Part shown: positions 1 through 10,255 of the stretch, piece by piece
How positions within the stretch are numbered: position 1 is the first letter of the stretch
How the letters are laid out: each line of letters begins with the position of its first letter
Translations under genes and position numbers: made by a program
Notes under the pieces: generated by a model
The model's input: the letters and a program-made list of their open reading frames with translations, nothing else
Told to the model about the DNA's origin: nothing
Databases searched by the model: none
From: Platanthera guangdongensis
Lineage: Eukaryota > Streptophyta > Magnoliopsida > Asparagales > Orchidaceae
DNA length: 64,000 bases
NCBI GenBank assembly: GCA_039583875.1
Contig: CM077150.1
Span: forward strand, 177,572,375-177,636,374
Direction: 5' to 3'

Positions 1-723
1 TACAGGAGTTGGCATTTCCTTGGTCAATACTCTATCCCACCTTGAGAAGATTCTCATATCCATCTTCCTCATGTGGTTAATTTTTGATCCAGCTGCTTGA
101 CTCATCACCTCTGGTATACTACCAGCTAGGTAAAGACTTAGTATTCTACCCAAATTGGGCTTCTTCATACTCTCTTTTATCTTCTCAAACACAACTGTAG
201 ACCAATCAGTTTCTAGTTTGAAGATAATTCTTGTCATTAGACTAAACATATGAGCTGATATTCTGTCATGCCCTCCAGGCTTGCTCAAGATAACCTTGCC
301 AACAATTTCAGATAAGAATTTGCCTTGCATGTTCATTCCTTTTCTGTTGAAAACAGATCATATTTTCAGATTTGAGTCCAAACCACACCATGTTAATGCT
401 TCTCTAGTCTTAGAAGCAGAAACATCTTCTTCTTCCTTAGTTCTTGGTAGTTGTAGTACCTTTCTCAGACTCTTAGGAGAGACCTTCACCTTTTCCCCAT
501 GAACTCTTGACTTAATCTTGAGTCCTGATTCATCTAGTTTTGCGGCATTCAGAAACTCAAGGACTTCCTTCTTCCAGATCTTAATTGGTTCTGAAACAAG
601 AAATTCTAACCCAGTCTCTGCTATTAGGGTTATCACGCCTTTGATCTCGGGTTCCGCGTCTTCAAATGCGTGTCGCACGTGTTCATATCCTTCATTCACA
701 TTCTCTTCTAGCTTGGGCACCAT
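1..723 (-). pseudogene. Element A ORF3, N-terminal part (extra ORF downstream of pol)
   Basis: The start is the ATG at 723-721, preceded by a TATA box 107 bp upstream. The frame is open for 121 codons to a TGA at 360-358, and the same reading resumes below it to the window edge. It aligns residue by residue with ORF3 of element B (start 29435), which has a glycine codon at this TGA and its own stop elsewhere, so each copy carries a private nonsense mutation in one ancestral ORF. The product is not gag, protease, integrase or RT. Its N-terminal block (motifs WKKEVLEFLN, SPKSLRKVLQLPR) resembles what databases call a putative plant transposon protein domain; I am moderately sure of that. No signal peptide is visible. 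Confidence 0.7.
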
Positions 724-768
724 TAGGGTTTGAAGAAATTTGAATCTAGAGAAGAGAGATGTCGACAC

Positions 769-1205
769 ACAAGTTTGGTCTCGAAACTTTGGTGAGCGTG
801 TCGACAGACAATGGTGAAAACCTATTTATACCTTTCTAGAGTTGAAGATGAAAGGGCGCGTCAAAATACTTAAATTGTGTCGACACTGTTGAAAAGTGTC
901 GACACTTACTTATAATGTCTCGACAACTATGTGTCGACACAAGTATAGTCGACAGAATATATATGTCGACACTTGTTTATGTGTCGACACCGCTTTGCTC
1001 GACACTTAGTCGAGACTTTATCTAGACTAATTCTAAGTAAATCCTAAGTGTCGACACCACCTTGGATGTGTCGATACCTTCACTGCATATGTCGACACTG
1101 ATTCTCTGAAGTGTCGACACCGACTTCCTAGATGTGTTGACACCATTTCTCTGAAATGTCGACAATAATTTTCTGTGTCGAAACAGACAACTCTGTGTGT
1201 CGACA
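769..1205. repeat. GTGTCGACAC palindrome array in pol-ORF3 spacer, element A
   Basis: About seven exact copies of the 10-bp palindrome GTGTCGACAC and many one-base variants (for example GTGTTGACAC, ATGTCGACAC) are separated by roughly 10-40 bp of unlike sequence. The array fills the space between the pol stop codon (1233) and ORF3. The same motif fills the LTR of this element. Confidence 0.9.
821..830 (-). promoter_or_regulatory. Putative TATA box of ORF3 in element A
   Basis: Minus-strand TATAAATAGG lies 107 bp upstream of the ORF3 ATG (measured from its outer end) and just downstream of a GTGTCGACAC array. The same decamer and spacing occur in element B (29533-29542), while surrounding bases differ. 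That supports an internal promoter rather than chance. Confidence 0.55.
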
Positions 1206-1232
1206 CCATTTTACTTAGCCAATTTTGTAAAC

Positions 1233-2981
1233 TTATTCTAAGTTTATCATCCCTAATTCAATTTTGAATTTATTGAATTTGGTTTCATCTAAGGGCTTAG
1301 TATACATGTCAACTAGCTGATTATCTGTACTAATATACTCTAGTGAAATATCTCCTTTTTCCACATGTTCTCTTAGAAAATGTTATTTGATTTCTATGTG
1401 CTTAGTCCTACTATGGGAGACAGGATTGTTTGCAATAGAAATAGCGCTAGTAGAATCACAAAATAGAGGTGTTCTACTTACTTGTATACCATAGTGTTCT
1501 AGCTGATGTTGAATCCATAGAAGTTGAGCACATCAACTTCCTGCAGCAACATACTCTGATTCTGCTGTGGAGATAGCCACACTTGTTTGCTTCTTGCTAT
1601 TCCATGATATCAGTCTTCCACCTAGGAATTGACAGGTTCCAGTTGTACTTTTCCTATCTTCCTTGCAGCCTGCAAAATCTGCATCTGAATAACCTGTCAG
1701 TTCAAAGTCTCCATTCATAGGGTACCAAAGGCCTAGATAAGGAGTGCCCTTAAGATATCTCAGAATTCTTTTGACTGCTGTCAAATGAGATTCTTTAGGG
1801 CAAGCTTGATACCTAACACAGACACATGTAGCATACATGATATCTGGTCTACTAGCAGTCAAATATAGTAGGGAACCAACTATCCCTCTATACAAAGTCT
1901 CATCTACAGGTTTCCCTGCATCATCTATGCTCATAGGAGTTTTCATGGTACTGGATGATTCCATACCATACTTCCTTATCAATTCTAGGGTGAACTTAGA
2001 CTGGCATATGGACAAACCATTCTCAGTCTGTCTAACTTGGAGACCCAAGAAGAACTTAAGTTCCCCCATACTGCTCATTTCAAATTGTCCTTGTATAAGT
2101 TTTGCAAACTTCCTGCAAAGACTATTTTCTGTAGACCCAAATCTAATGTCATCTACATATATTTGGACTAAGATTATCTTACCTCTGGATTCCCTAAGGA
2201 ATAGAATTTTGTCTATTTTCCCCCTTGTGAATTTATTCTCAATGAGGAAACTAGACAGGATTTCATACCAAGCCCCAGGGGCTTGTTTTAACCCACACAA
2301 AGCCTTCCTATGTCTATAAACATAATTAGGTTTAGTTGAATCAACAAAACCTGATGGCTGTTCCACATAGTCTTCTTCCTTCAGATTTCCATTCAGAAAG
2401 GCTGACTTAACATCCATTTGGTATACTTTAAACCCTTGATAGGTTGCATAGGCCAAGAACATCCTTATTGCCTCCAATCTGGCTACTTGAGCAAAGGTTT
2501 GATCAAAGTCAATACCTTCTTCCTGCCTATATACCTTAGCAACCAGTCTTGCTTTGTTCTTCACAATAACTCCATGTTCATCTATCTTGTTCCTAAAGAT
2601 CCACTTGATTCCAATTATGTTGTGATCTTTTGGTTTAGGAACTAGCTCCCAGACATTGCATCTTTTGAACTGGTTCAGTTCCTCTTGCATTACCTCAATC
2701 CAATGAGGGTTTAGGATAGCTTATTCAAATTTCTTTGGCTCTACCTAGGATAGAAAGCTGGAGTAGAGTACTGAACTTAGATTTCTGCTCCTTGTTTGTA
2801 CCCCTTGTCTGAGATCACCAATAATTTGATTGACTGGATGATCTTTTAGATGCCTGTTTACTGGAGGCATCCTGTCTTCAGGTTGTACTCCTTCAGCTTC
2901 TTCAACTTGCTGCACCCCTTGGTCTTCTTCTACATCAGGTGCATCTAGTACTCCCCCTGGACAGCAGCCATTATCATCCAC
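1233..2981 (-). pseudogene. pol: Element A reverse transcriptase and RNase H (pol C-terminal part)
   Basis: This is the copia RT: conserved blocks include IGTKW-like [24 protein letters not shown], the [11 protein letters not shown] block and the catalytic YVDD ([10 protein letters not shown]), followed by the RNase H block [14 protein letters not shown] [10 protein letters not shown] and [12 protein letters not shown]. It copies element RNA to cDNA inside the particle and degrades the RNA strand. The frame continues from integrase. Stops are TAG at 2747-2745, TAA near 2718, TGA at 1535-1533 and TAA near 1389; the natural stop is TAA at 1235-1233. Element B reads through each of these positions, so they are private decay of this copy. 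Confidence 0.9.
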
Positions 2982-2999
2982 ATGCTGACTCGCAGTAGA

Positions 3000-4016
3000 T
3001 CATTCTTCAATAGTAAGCTTGTCCATTTTCTTAGTCACACCTGTGGAGCTGCAAATACTTCTAGACAATTCATTGTTAATGAGTCTAGCTTCATCAAAGA
3101 CTACATGTACTGACTCTTCTACAACTTGAGTAGTCAAGTTGTAGACCCTATAAGCCTTAATGTTGTTGCTGTACCCAACAAAGATCCCCTCTTGGGATTT
3201 GGCTGCAAACTTGGTTAAGTAAGACTTACCATTGTTAAGTATATAGCATTTACAACCAAAGATCCTGAAATAGGATAGATTTGATTTTCTGCCTTTCACA
3301 ATCTCATAGGGGGTCTTATTGTGGCTCTTGGTGACAGTAGCCCTATTAATCACATGACATGCAGTATTAACTACCTCAGCCCAGAAACATTCAGGGAGAG
3401 ATGTGTCACTTAATAGGGTTCTACCAGCCTCAATCAAGGTTCTATTTTTCCTTTCAGCAATGCCATTTTGCTGAGGTGTTCTTGGTGAAGAAAATTCCTG
3501 AAATATCCCAAATTCTTCACATAGGTTTGTCATACTGTCAGACTGGAATTCAGTACCATGGTCACTTCTTATTTTTACCACTGTACTGTCTAACTCATTC
3601 TGAATTTGTTTGACAAAACTATAAAAGATACTAGGAGTTTCAGATTTCTGTCTAAGGAAGAACACCCAGGAAAACCTTGAGTAGTCATCTACAACTACAA
3701 ATATGTATACCTTCCTACCTAGGGTGTGAACTGGCATAGGACCAAAAAGATCCATATGCAAGAGGTATAAGCACCTCACAGCATCTTTGTTTTCAATGCT
3801 ATTAAAGGTGGATCTAGTCTGCTTGCCCTTTTGACAAGCTGAGCATATCCCATCTTTAATACACTTAACCTGAGGACCATTCCTCACTAACTCTTTGCTA
3901 TAGAGTTGGCCAATTGTCTTGTAGTTAAGATGGGCTAGCCTCTTTTGCCATTTGACACAATGAGAGACTTTCTCATCAGCTACAAGACACATAGGAGAAA
4001 CATTGTTCTCACACAT
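3000..4016 (-). pseudogene. Element A integrase with GAG-pre-integrase zinc domain
   Basis: The first part has the HHCC zinc-binding arrangement (KRLAHLNYKTIG, then CSACQKGKQTRS). The catalytic core follows with D at LLHMDLFGPM, D at IRSDHGTEFQ and E at [12 protein letters not shown], giving the DDE triad that inserts cDNA into the chromosome. The frame is shared with protease, but a TGA lies between them near 4035 (arginine in element B) and a TGA at 3002-3000 separates it from the RT part. The copy therefore cannot make a full polyprotein. Confidence 0.9.
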
Positions 4017-4037
4017 AATGTCTAGACAATAGACATT

Positions 4038-4382
4038 TCACTTCCTATAACCAGTCAGAATGATCTCTTGATCATTTGATCTCCTGATATGACAACCATC
4101 TTTGACAAATGAGATGTCATATCCTAAATTACTCAGCTGACTTATACTAATGAGGTTGTGTTTCAAACCTTTAACATAAACCACTTGAGTAATTGTTATA
4201 AGGTTGCTAGAAATGTTACCAAAGCCTTTGATGATTCCTTTTTCAGAACCACCAAAGGTGACTTTAGGACCATCCTTGATTGGTGTATAGTCCTTTAGCA
4301 ATCCCCTAGTTCCAGTCATGTGCCTGGAACATCCACTGTCCAAGTACCATATTGGGACATGGCCACTTGGACTCACCTGCAA
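4038..4382 (-). pseudogene. Element A aspartic protease
   Basis: The retroviral-type aspartic protease motif WYLDSGCSRHMTG lies near the start, in the copia form DSG with a following histidine. It would cleave the polyprotein into Gag, integrase and RT. The frame is continuous with gag upstream, but a TAA at 4391-4389 separates them. That TAA also occurs in element B. There is no ATG between, so production would need readthrough or splicing. Confidence 0.88.
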
Positions 4383-4388
4383 AACAGA

Positions 4389-6401
4389 TTAGTTAACCTT
4401 AGAACCCAAAGAATTCTTGGGTCCTTGGTGCTGGTTAGTTTGCCTCTTAACAAAACTACCTGTAGCTTTTCTAGCAGGCAGATTGCTACTCACTTTGGCA
4501 CTAGAATTGTGCCAACAGTCTATGGAAAAGTGGCCTACCTTGTCACAACACCAGCACTCAAATCTGTTGTACCTTGTTTTAGATACAACCCTGGCTGTTT
4601 TGTCTACAGCAGGCTCCTTGTTGAGTACTGGGGCTTTGCCCTTAGACTTGGACTGTACAGTCCTGACAGGTTTAGTAAACACCAATCCAGTTTTATCTTT
4701 TTGAGAAATGAACTCATCTATCAAAGGTAGAACAGACTTTGGTTTAGAAAACCTTGCTACTATATCTCTCTCTTTCTGAAGACTAATCTCCAGATTTCTG
4801 ATTTGATCATTTTTAAATGTTATAGTTCCCATCTGAATAACAGTAATGTTCTTCAGCCTGGCTATTTCATTTAGTTTCTGATCAAGCAACTTATCAAAAT
4901 CTGTTGCAGCCACATTGAGAGTAGCAATCTCCTTAGCCTGACTCTTGACCAAGGATTTGCTTTTCTTCAAAGCTTGCAACACTACTCTATATTCATCAAT
5001 TAATTGATGAATGTCTCCTTCAGATTCAGATCCACTCTCATCACTTGATGATGATGTATCTGAATCTGACTCAGTACTAGAAATTGAACTAACAAAATAA
5101 TTTTGTACCTGACTAGGTCCAGGCTGATCCTGGATTTTGTCTCCTTCTGATAAGGCCATCAGTCCCTGGCACTGATTGTCCTCATGCTCATATATAGAGT
5201 TCATTAACTGGATGAACTACTCTTCCTCTTCTTCAACAAACAGTCCAATATAAGCTTCAGCTTCTGAATCAGTTTCTGAAGATGACATATCAGACAGACT
5301 TTTGTCCTTTTTAGCAACAAAGGACCTTTCCTTTTTGCCCTTGATTTGAGTCTTTTTCTTATCAGTTGACTCTTTTCTCTTCTCTGGACAGTCAGCGACA
5401 ACATGTCCCTGTTTGTTACAACAATAACAGACTATCTTTGAAGATGTAGTTCTACTTGACTTGGGCTTTCTCCTGTCATTCTTTGATGACTTCTGTGAAG
5501 TGGATGGCTTAGACCTCCACTGTTTCTTCTTTAGAAACTTCTGAAAATGTCTTGTGAAAGCTGCAAAGTCCTCATCACTCTCACTGCTTTCAGAATTCTT
5601 GCTTTTTGACTCATCTGTCTCAGTCTCAGCAACTTTTGGAGGTGGAGATGGAGACTTACTTTTATATTTCATAGTGGCTTATGTCTTGAAAGCCACAGCT
5701 CTTTCTTTGTGCTCAACTCTGATAGTCTTTTCTTCCTCCTTCCTAACCATTAGCTGCATTTCATAGGATAACAGCTTTCCAAACAATGTTGGAGGAGGAA
5801 TGTCTGTTAATTTGGCCATTTCCCTTATGGTACAAATCTTAGTATCCCAGTCTTTAGTTAGGGATCTCAAGAACTTATCATTCAGCTCATAATTACTGAA
5901 TTCTCTTCCATAGAACATTAACTCATTAACTATCCTATAGAATTTCTTGTAGCACTCAGTTATGCTATCAGACCTTCCTTGTCCGAAGCTCTCATACTCT
6001 TGGTTTAACAAAGACTTCATGTCTTGTCTAACTACTTCACAGCCCTCCATGTACACTATTAGTGTGTCCCACATTTCCTTTGATGTTTTACAGTGAATTA
6101 AATTCTGAAATGTGGCATCATCTATTGCACTTATAATTATATTCTGAGCCCTCTTGTCCATAGTGGCCAAAATAATCTCATCCTTAGTCATTTCTGAAAA
6201 GTACTTAGGAGTTCTCTGATTTGCATCCAGAACTGATACTTTCATTGGCACATATGGCCCTTCTTTGACTGTGATATAGATTCTAGGGTCAGAGGCTTCC
6301 ATAAACAGTCTAACCCTTTCTTTCCAAATGCCAAAAATCTCCTTTCTGCAGATTGGCAACTTCATGGATCCTAGTTCTTTGTGATTCTCTGTGGAACCCA
6401 T
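4389..6401 (-). pseudogene. gag: Element A gag with two zinc knuckles
   Basis: Gag starts at ATG 6401 (MGSTENHKELGS, shared with element B at 35158). The first 240 codons are the copia UBN2-type capsid region (LPICRKEIFGIWKERVRLF, LRSLTKDWDTKI). Next comes a basic, serine-rich stretch with the CCHC knuckle CYCCNKQGHVVADC near 5430-5390. Then follow an acidic run, a coiled-coil segment (about 5000-4750) and a second knuckle CWCCDKVGHFSIDC near 4555-4511. The frame has a TAA at 5681-5679 and a TAG at 5219-5217 as private stops and ends at TAA 4391-4389. Two knuckles with a coiled-coil extension fit a Sirevirus gag. Confidence 0.88.
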
Positions 6402-6480
6402 TTTCTTGATTTTCTTGATTATGCTGAGACTGCCTATAAGATCTTTTACTCAGACTATTATGTCCTTTTTGAGTAACCTT

Positions 6481-6492
6481 GCTTTGATACCA
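6481..6492 (-). promoter_or_regulatory. Primer-binding site of element A
   Basis: Minus-strand TGGTATCAAAGC lies 2 bp inside the 5' LTR. It differs by one base from TGGTATCAGAGC, the sequence complementary to the 3' end of plant initiator-Met tRNA. It sets where minus-strand cDNA begins. Confidence 0.88.
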
Positions 6493-6652
6493 CTTGAAAG
6501 AAATTATACCTAATCACCTAGAGGGGGGGGGGTGAATAGGTGACCTTAATCTTTTTAAACTTTTAGGCAGAATCACAGAATTATAAATAATTCTTCACAG
6601 CAATACAACACAGCAATCACAGAATAAAGCACACACACAGAGAACACAAAGA

Positions 6653-6669
6653 TTTTATAGTGGTTCCCC
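6653..6669 (-). promoter_or_regulatory. Core promoter box of element A LTR
   Basis: Minus-strand GGGGAACCACTATAAAA carries a TATA box directly after GGGGAACCAC. The same box occurs in the LTRs of B, C1, C2 and I, although the rest of those LTRs differs. Confidence 0.75.
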
Positions 6670-7457
6670 AAGGTCTAGGTACATCTACTTTCCCCCTTCG
6701 CCTATCTAGTAGTGTACTAGATTCGGCCAAACTTCTCCACTATGCCTCAGATCCTCAGATCTTACACTCAGAACCCCAAATAGGTTCCTACAGCTCAGAG
6801 TGATCCCACTCCTAAAACTCAGGCACACATCCCTACCACTCAGTCTTCACAAAGACCTACACTCAGCCTTCAATAAGGCCTACACTCAGAGAAAAGTATC
6901 TCCTACACTCAGGCACACAGGCCCTACCACTCAGCCTTTATAATTTCAGGCTTATAACTCAGATCCCTTAGGATCCTACAAGAAATTAAAATTACAATGT
7001 ATAAACCTACAACTCAGAATGAGAGAGAAGAGTTGACAGGTTTCTTGATGAGTTCTTGGAAGAACTTTGCTGAGATCAACCTCCCTTGGTTTCCTTCAAA
7101 GCTTCTTGAATTTAAAACTCAGTAGGGTTGAGTCTCTATGCAGATGATCTTCAATCACTGCTGACTTTAAGAATCAGATCTCAATCTGAATCTTTTCTTC
7201 ACAGCCTGGTTCAACAGCTGTCTTCTTAGAAGGAGCTCTCTCTCTCCAACTTCTTAGATCTTCTGATCACTTCAATTGATTGTTGTTAATCATCTTCTTC
7301 TGTTGACAGAATAAGCCTTTATATAGGCCTTCTTTATGGTGACCGGCTGATCCGGTTTCTAACGACTTTCTAACAACTCTGACAGTTGCAGCAGACCGGC
7401 TGGAATGGCAGCTGTCAAGTCATCCAGTCAATTCTTGAATTTTCTGTAACTGTCTGA

Positions 7458-8336
7458 AAGTGTCGAGACAGTCAGTCTTTAAGTGTCGACACTGATAGAC
7501 TAAGTGTCGACACAAGTAGACTAAGTGTCGATACTAGCCTTCATGGTGTCGACACAACTCCTTGTGTTGTAGAATCTGCTTCTCGACACTGCTTCTTCAA
7601 CATGTGTCGACACTGATCCTGTGTGTCGACACAAGTCCTTCTTCTTTGATACTTAGTTGATTTTTTGTAAGTGTCGACACAACTCCTTTGTGTCGACACA
7701 TCTTCTTGTGTTGATATTTGCTAAGTGTCGACACATCTTCTTGGTGTCGACACATGCCTTCTGTGTTGATACTTGCTGAGTGTCGACACATTTCCTTTGT
7801 GTCGACACTTGTACTTAGACTTCATTGAAATTTGCTGAGTGTCGACACATCTTCCTAGTGTCGACACTTGTACTTGAGCTTTGTTGAACTTTTGCTGAGT
7901 GTCGACACAGCCTCCTAGTGTCGACACTTTCTTCATGTGTTGAGACTTTTGCTGTGTGTCGACACATTCTTCATTATGTCGACACTTGTACTTAATCTCT
8001 GTTGAAGTTTGTTGAGTGTCGACACAGCCTCCTAGTGTCGACACTTGTACTTAAACTTTGTTGATGTCTTGCTGAGTGTCGACACAGCCTCCTAGTGTCG
8101 ACACTTTTGATGTCGACAAAGTTCCTTTGGGTGTCGACACTGCTTCTAAGTGTCGACACTGCTTCTCTGGACATTTCTTCATTGAGTGTCAACACAGCCT
8201 GTATGTGTCGACACTTTCCTTCTGGTGTCGACTCTGCATTCCTGGTGTCGACACAAGTCCTTCAAGTGTCGACACAGCTTCTCTGGGTGTCGACACAAGT
8301 CTTCTTAAGTGTCGACACATTTCTTCTAGGTGTCGA
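7458..8336. repeat. GTGTCGACAC palindrome array in 5' LTR of element A
   Basis: By eye there are about 27 exact copies of GTGTCGACAC in some 880 bp, plus variants. Spacers are mostly 10-40 bp and often contain a decayed copy such as GTGTTGATAC. The array is upstream of the LTR TATA box. Palindromes at this position are a known trait of Sirevirus LTRs; this decamer is the form seen here. Confidence 0.93.
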
Positions 8337-8485
8337 CTCATGGACTTAGTAACTTTTCAGCTTTCCATGCAATTACTTAACCTGCACACATCAACTCAAA
8401 AACACATCAAATACACCATGATGTATATCATTGAGTAGGGTGAGGCTTCTTCAAATCAGGTACATTTATTCCAATGTACCCAACA

Positions 8486-9284
8486 ATATTGATTAATGGA
8501 ATATGTAAAACAGTCCACTCCTTAGAGTCGTGTCTCCCTACGGTAGTAGTGTGGGAGTGGTATGTAGTATAAGGTGGCTTGCCACCTATGTAAATGATAA
8601 AACCTGATGTGGTATGGAAATGTGGAAAGGGTTGGAAGTGCGTGTGTTTTTGCCGCACTGAAACAATGTGTTGATAAGGGACTCGGTGTGGATCCCTTGC
8701 GTGTTGTTGAGTATGGCGTGTGAATAATTATAAGGGACTCAGTGTGGAGCCCTTTGATATGAAATTGCATGTAGTGTAAGTTGACACACGGTGTCATAGT
8801 CCTGGATAAAGGATAGTGTGACAAGTCTACGGGCTCTCCAGTTGTCACACCGACGGGAGTTGACAGATAGACTTGCACAGTGGGGCTTTGGTCCTCAATG
8901 TTTACTTCCCGAGACTCCTTCTGTGCTAGTGGACGGTTGGGCTTTGGTCTTTTGGTGATACGTTCCCTTAGGCTCCTTCCATGCCACGATGATAGGCCAG
9001 CATAGGGAGACGTTCTTGGTGCATACCTACCGGAGACCCCTATTAGCCATAGTACGCATGTAAGATTTGTTGTGTGATCTTAGCGTTGAAGCGTATGTAG
9101 GCTTCAGCTTGGTAGTGTGGATGCCTGCCTAGTATTGGAAATGCACATTTCGCTGTCACCGACTGGCCACGATGGATGACGCCTGAGAGGTCAGCTACCT
9201 GATCTAAAAGTGGGAACTACAAGTTTGTGTCGACATATCAATTGCATGTGTGTGAGCATTAGTGAGTTGTTGCATTGCATTCAT
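8486..9284 (+). mobile_element. Element G: gypsy-type LTR, left part
   Basis: This stretch has no gene. It matches, in reverse complement, part of F (for example the segment with AGTGGGAACTA and GCTTGGTAGTGTG corresponds to F near 23430 and 23515). It is interrupted on the left by element A and on the right by solo LTR J, and resumes at 11127. The tandem phrases about closing of genes in this interval are LTR sequence, not coding. Confidence 0.7.
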
Positions 9285-9535
9285 TGTTGATGCGCGAAAA
9301 CGGCACCGGGGGCACAGCTATCACCGAGGGGGTGATTGGCCTCATAGGCAAGGTGAGGAGGAAGGAGAAGGTTGCGGGGGTAGGGGAGAGGCTTGAGAGA
9401 AGAGGCGAGCCTTGATCAACAGAGAGGGTTGATCAAGAGGAGAAGAGGAGGGAGACCAGGAGCGGTCGAGCAGACAGTAACCGCAATGGTTACACTTGCA
9501 GGTTGGTTACCGAGAAGAGCTGAGCTAAGCTGAGG

Positions 9536-9664
9536 GCAAGGCTTGCTAAGCAGAGGAGCAAGGCTTGCTGAGCAGAGAGCAAGGCTTGCTGAGCAGATGA
9601 GCAAGGCTTGCTGAGCAGAGGAGCAAGGCTTGATGAGCAGGGAGCAAGGCTTGCAGAGCAGAGA
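9536..9664. repeat. GCAAGGCTTGC tandem repeat in solo LTR J
   Basis: Six units of about 20-27 bp each carry GCAAGGCTTGC, itself a palindrome around a central G, followed by TGAGCAGAG. They lie in the transcribed half of the LTR if the minus-strand TATA box is used. Confidence 0.8.
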
Positions 9665-10107
9665 AGAGAAGAGGGGGCCGCTAGCAGCGGCAACAACACA
9701 CTTCGCCCGTCGCGGCCTAAATGCCACTCTTGTGACGGGTTTTCCTTTGATTTATAGCGAGAGATTACAAGCTTACAAGTACACCTTTACAACAAATCAC
9801 TAAAGGGGTACAAAGAGAAGCTGGCGGCTAAGGGAGAGGAAATTGCCAGAAAGCAGAGAAGAGAAGCTGCCAGAGACTAAGTAAAAGAGTCTGCCAGCTG
9901 CTGGAGGACTGGGAAACTGAGTCTGCAGAGTCTGCTGGCAAGCTGCTGAAGAGCTGTGGAGGACTGCGCGGACAGGAAACTGAGTCCGCAGAGCTTGCTG
10001 GAAGGCTGGTGACGGACTGCGCGGACTGGAAAACAGAGTCCGCAGGGTCTGCTGGCAAGAATTGTCTCCACCTTTGGGGGGGGGGGCTTGAATGAGAGGC
10101 ACCAGGG

Positions 10108-10117
10108 GCTATTTATA
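10108..10117 (-). promoter_or_regulatory. Putative TATA box of solo LTR J
   Basis: Minus-strand CCTATAAATAG-type sequence sits about 140 bp downstream of the hairpin array. A second weaker TATAAATC is at 9757-9750. Confidence 0.45.
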
Positions 10118-10255
10118 GGCCCAGGGAAGTTCTTCAAGAAGCGAGGCCCAGTGACGTCAGCATGATGACCTGCGCGGACTCCGCAGACTGGAAATTGGAG
10201 TCCGCCATTGTTGAGCGAAGCAGGCTGCAGGAAGCGAACGGAGGACACCCCCTTG

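Larger units (their letters stand above)
1..8485 (-). mobile_element. Element A: Sirevirus-like Ty1/copia retrotransposon, 3' end outside window
   Basis: Read on the minus strand the order is 5' LTR (6495-8485), PBS, gag with two zinc knuckles, protease, integrase, reverse transcriptase, RNase H, a decamer-rich spacer, then a third ORF that runs off the window. PR-INT-RT order is the Ty1/copia order. The long gag with a coiled-coil extension, initiator-Met PBS, LTR start TGTTGGGTAC and LTR palindromes fit the Sirevirus lineage. Gag-pol keeps a single reading frame from 6401 to 1233 and is broken only by point stop codons, with no frameshift seen. The outer end is followed by ATATT (8486-8490), the probable TSD, but its partner is outside the window. 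The element lies inside LTR G. Confidence 0.9.
6495..8485 (-). repeat. 5' LTR of element A
   Basis: On the minus strand it begins TGTTGGGTAC at 8485 and ends in TTTCA at 6495, next to the PBS. It is 1991 bp long. From its start it holds the decamer array (8336-7458), then U3 sequence, a TATA box near 6660, a pyrimidine-rich and CTGAG-rich transcribed part, and a run of C near 6530. It aligns with both LTRs of element B. Confidence 0.9.

Noticed and set aside
1837..2319. 160-codon plus-strand ORF opposite RT
   Set aside because: It lies antisense within the RT coding frame, which has clear motifs; a shadow.
7458..8336. Palindromic array resembling a CRISPR array
   Set aside because: Repeats are 10 bp, spacers vary in length and contain decayed repeats, and it lies in a plant LTR; no cas genes.
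7597..8438. Repetitive proteins rich in VSTL, CRH and VDT on both strands (also 24749-26194 and 36374-37461)
   Set aside because: They are translations of GTGTCGACAC and its spacers in several frames, with no conserved start or composition of their own.
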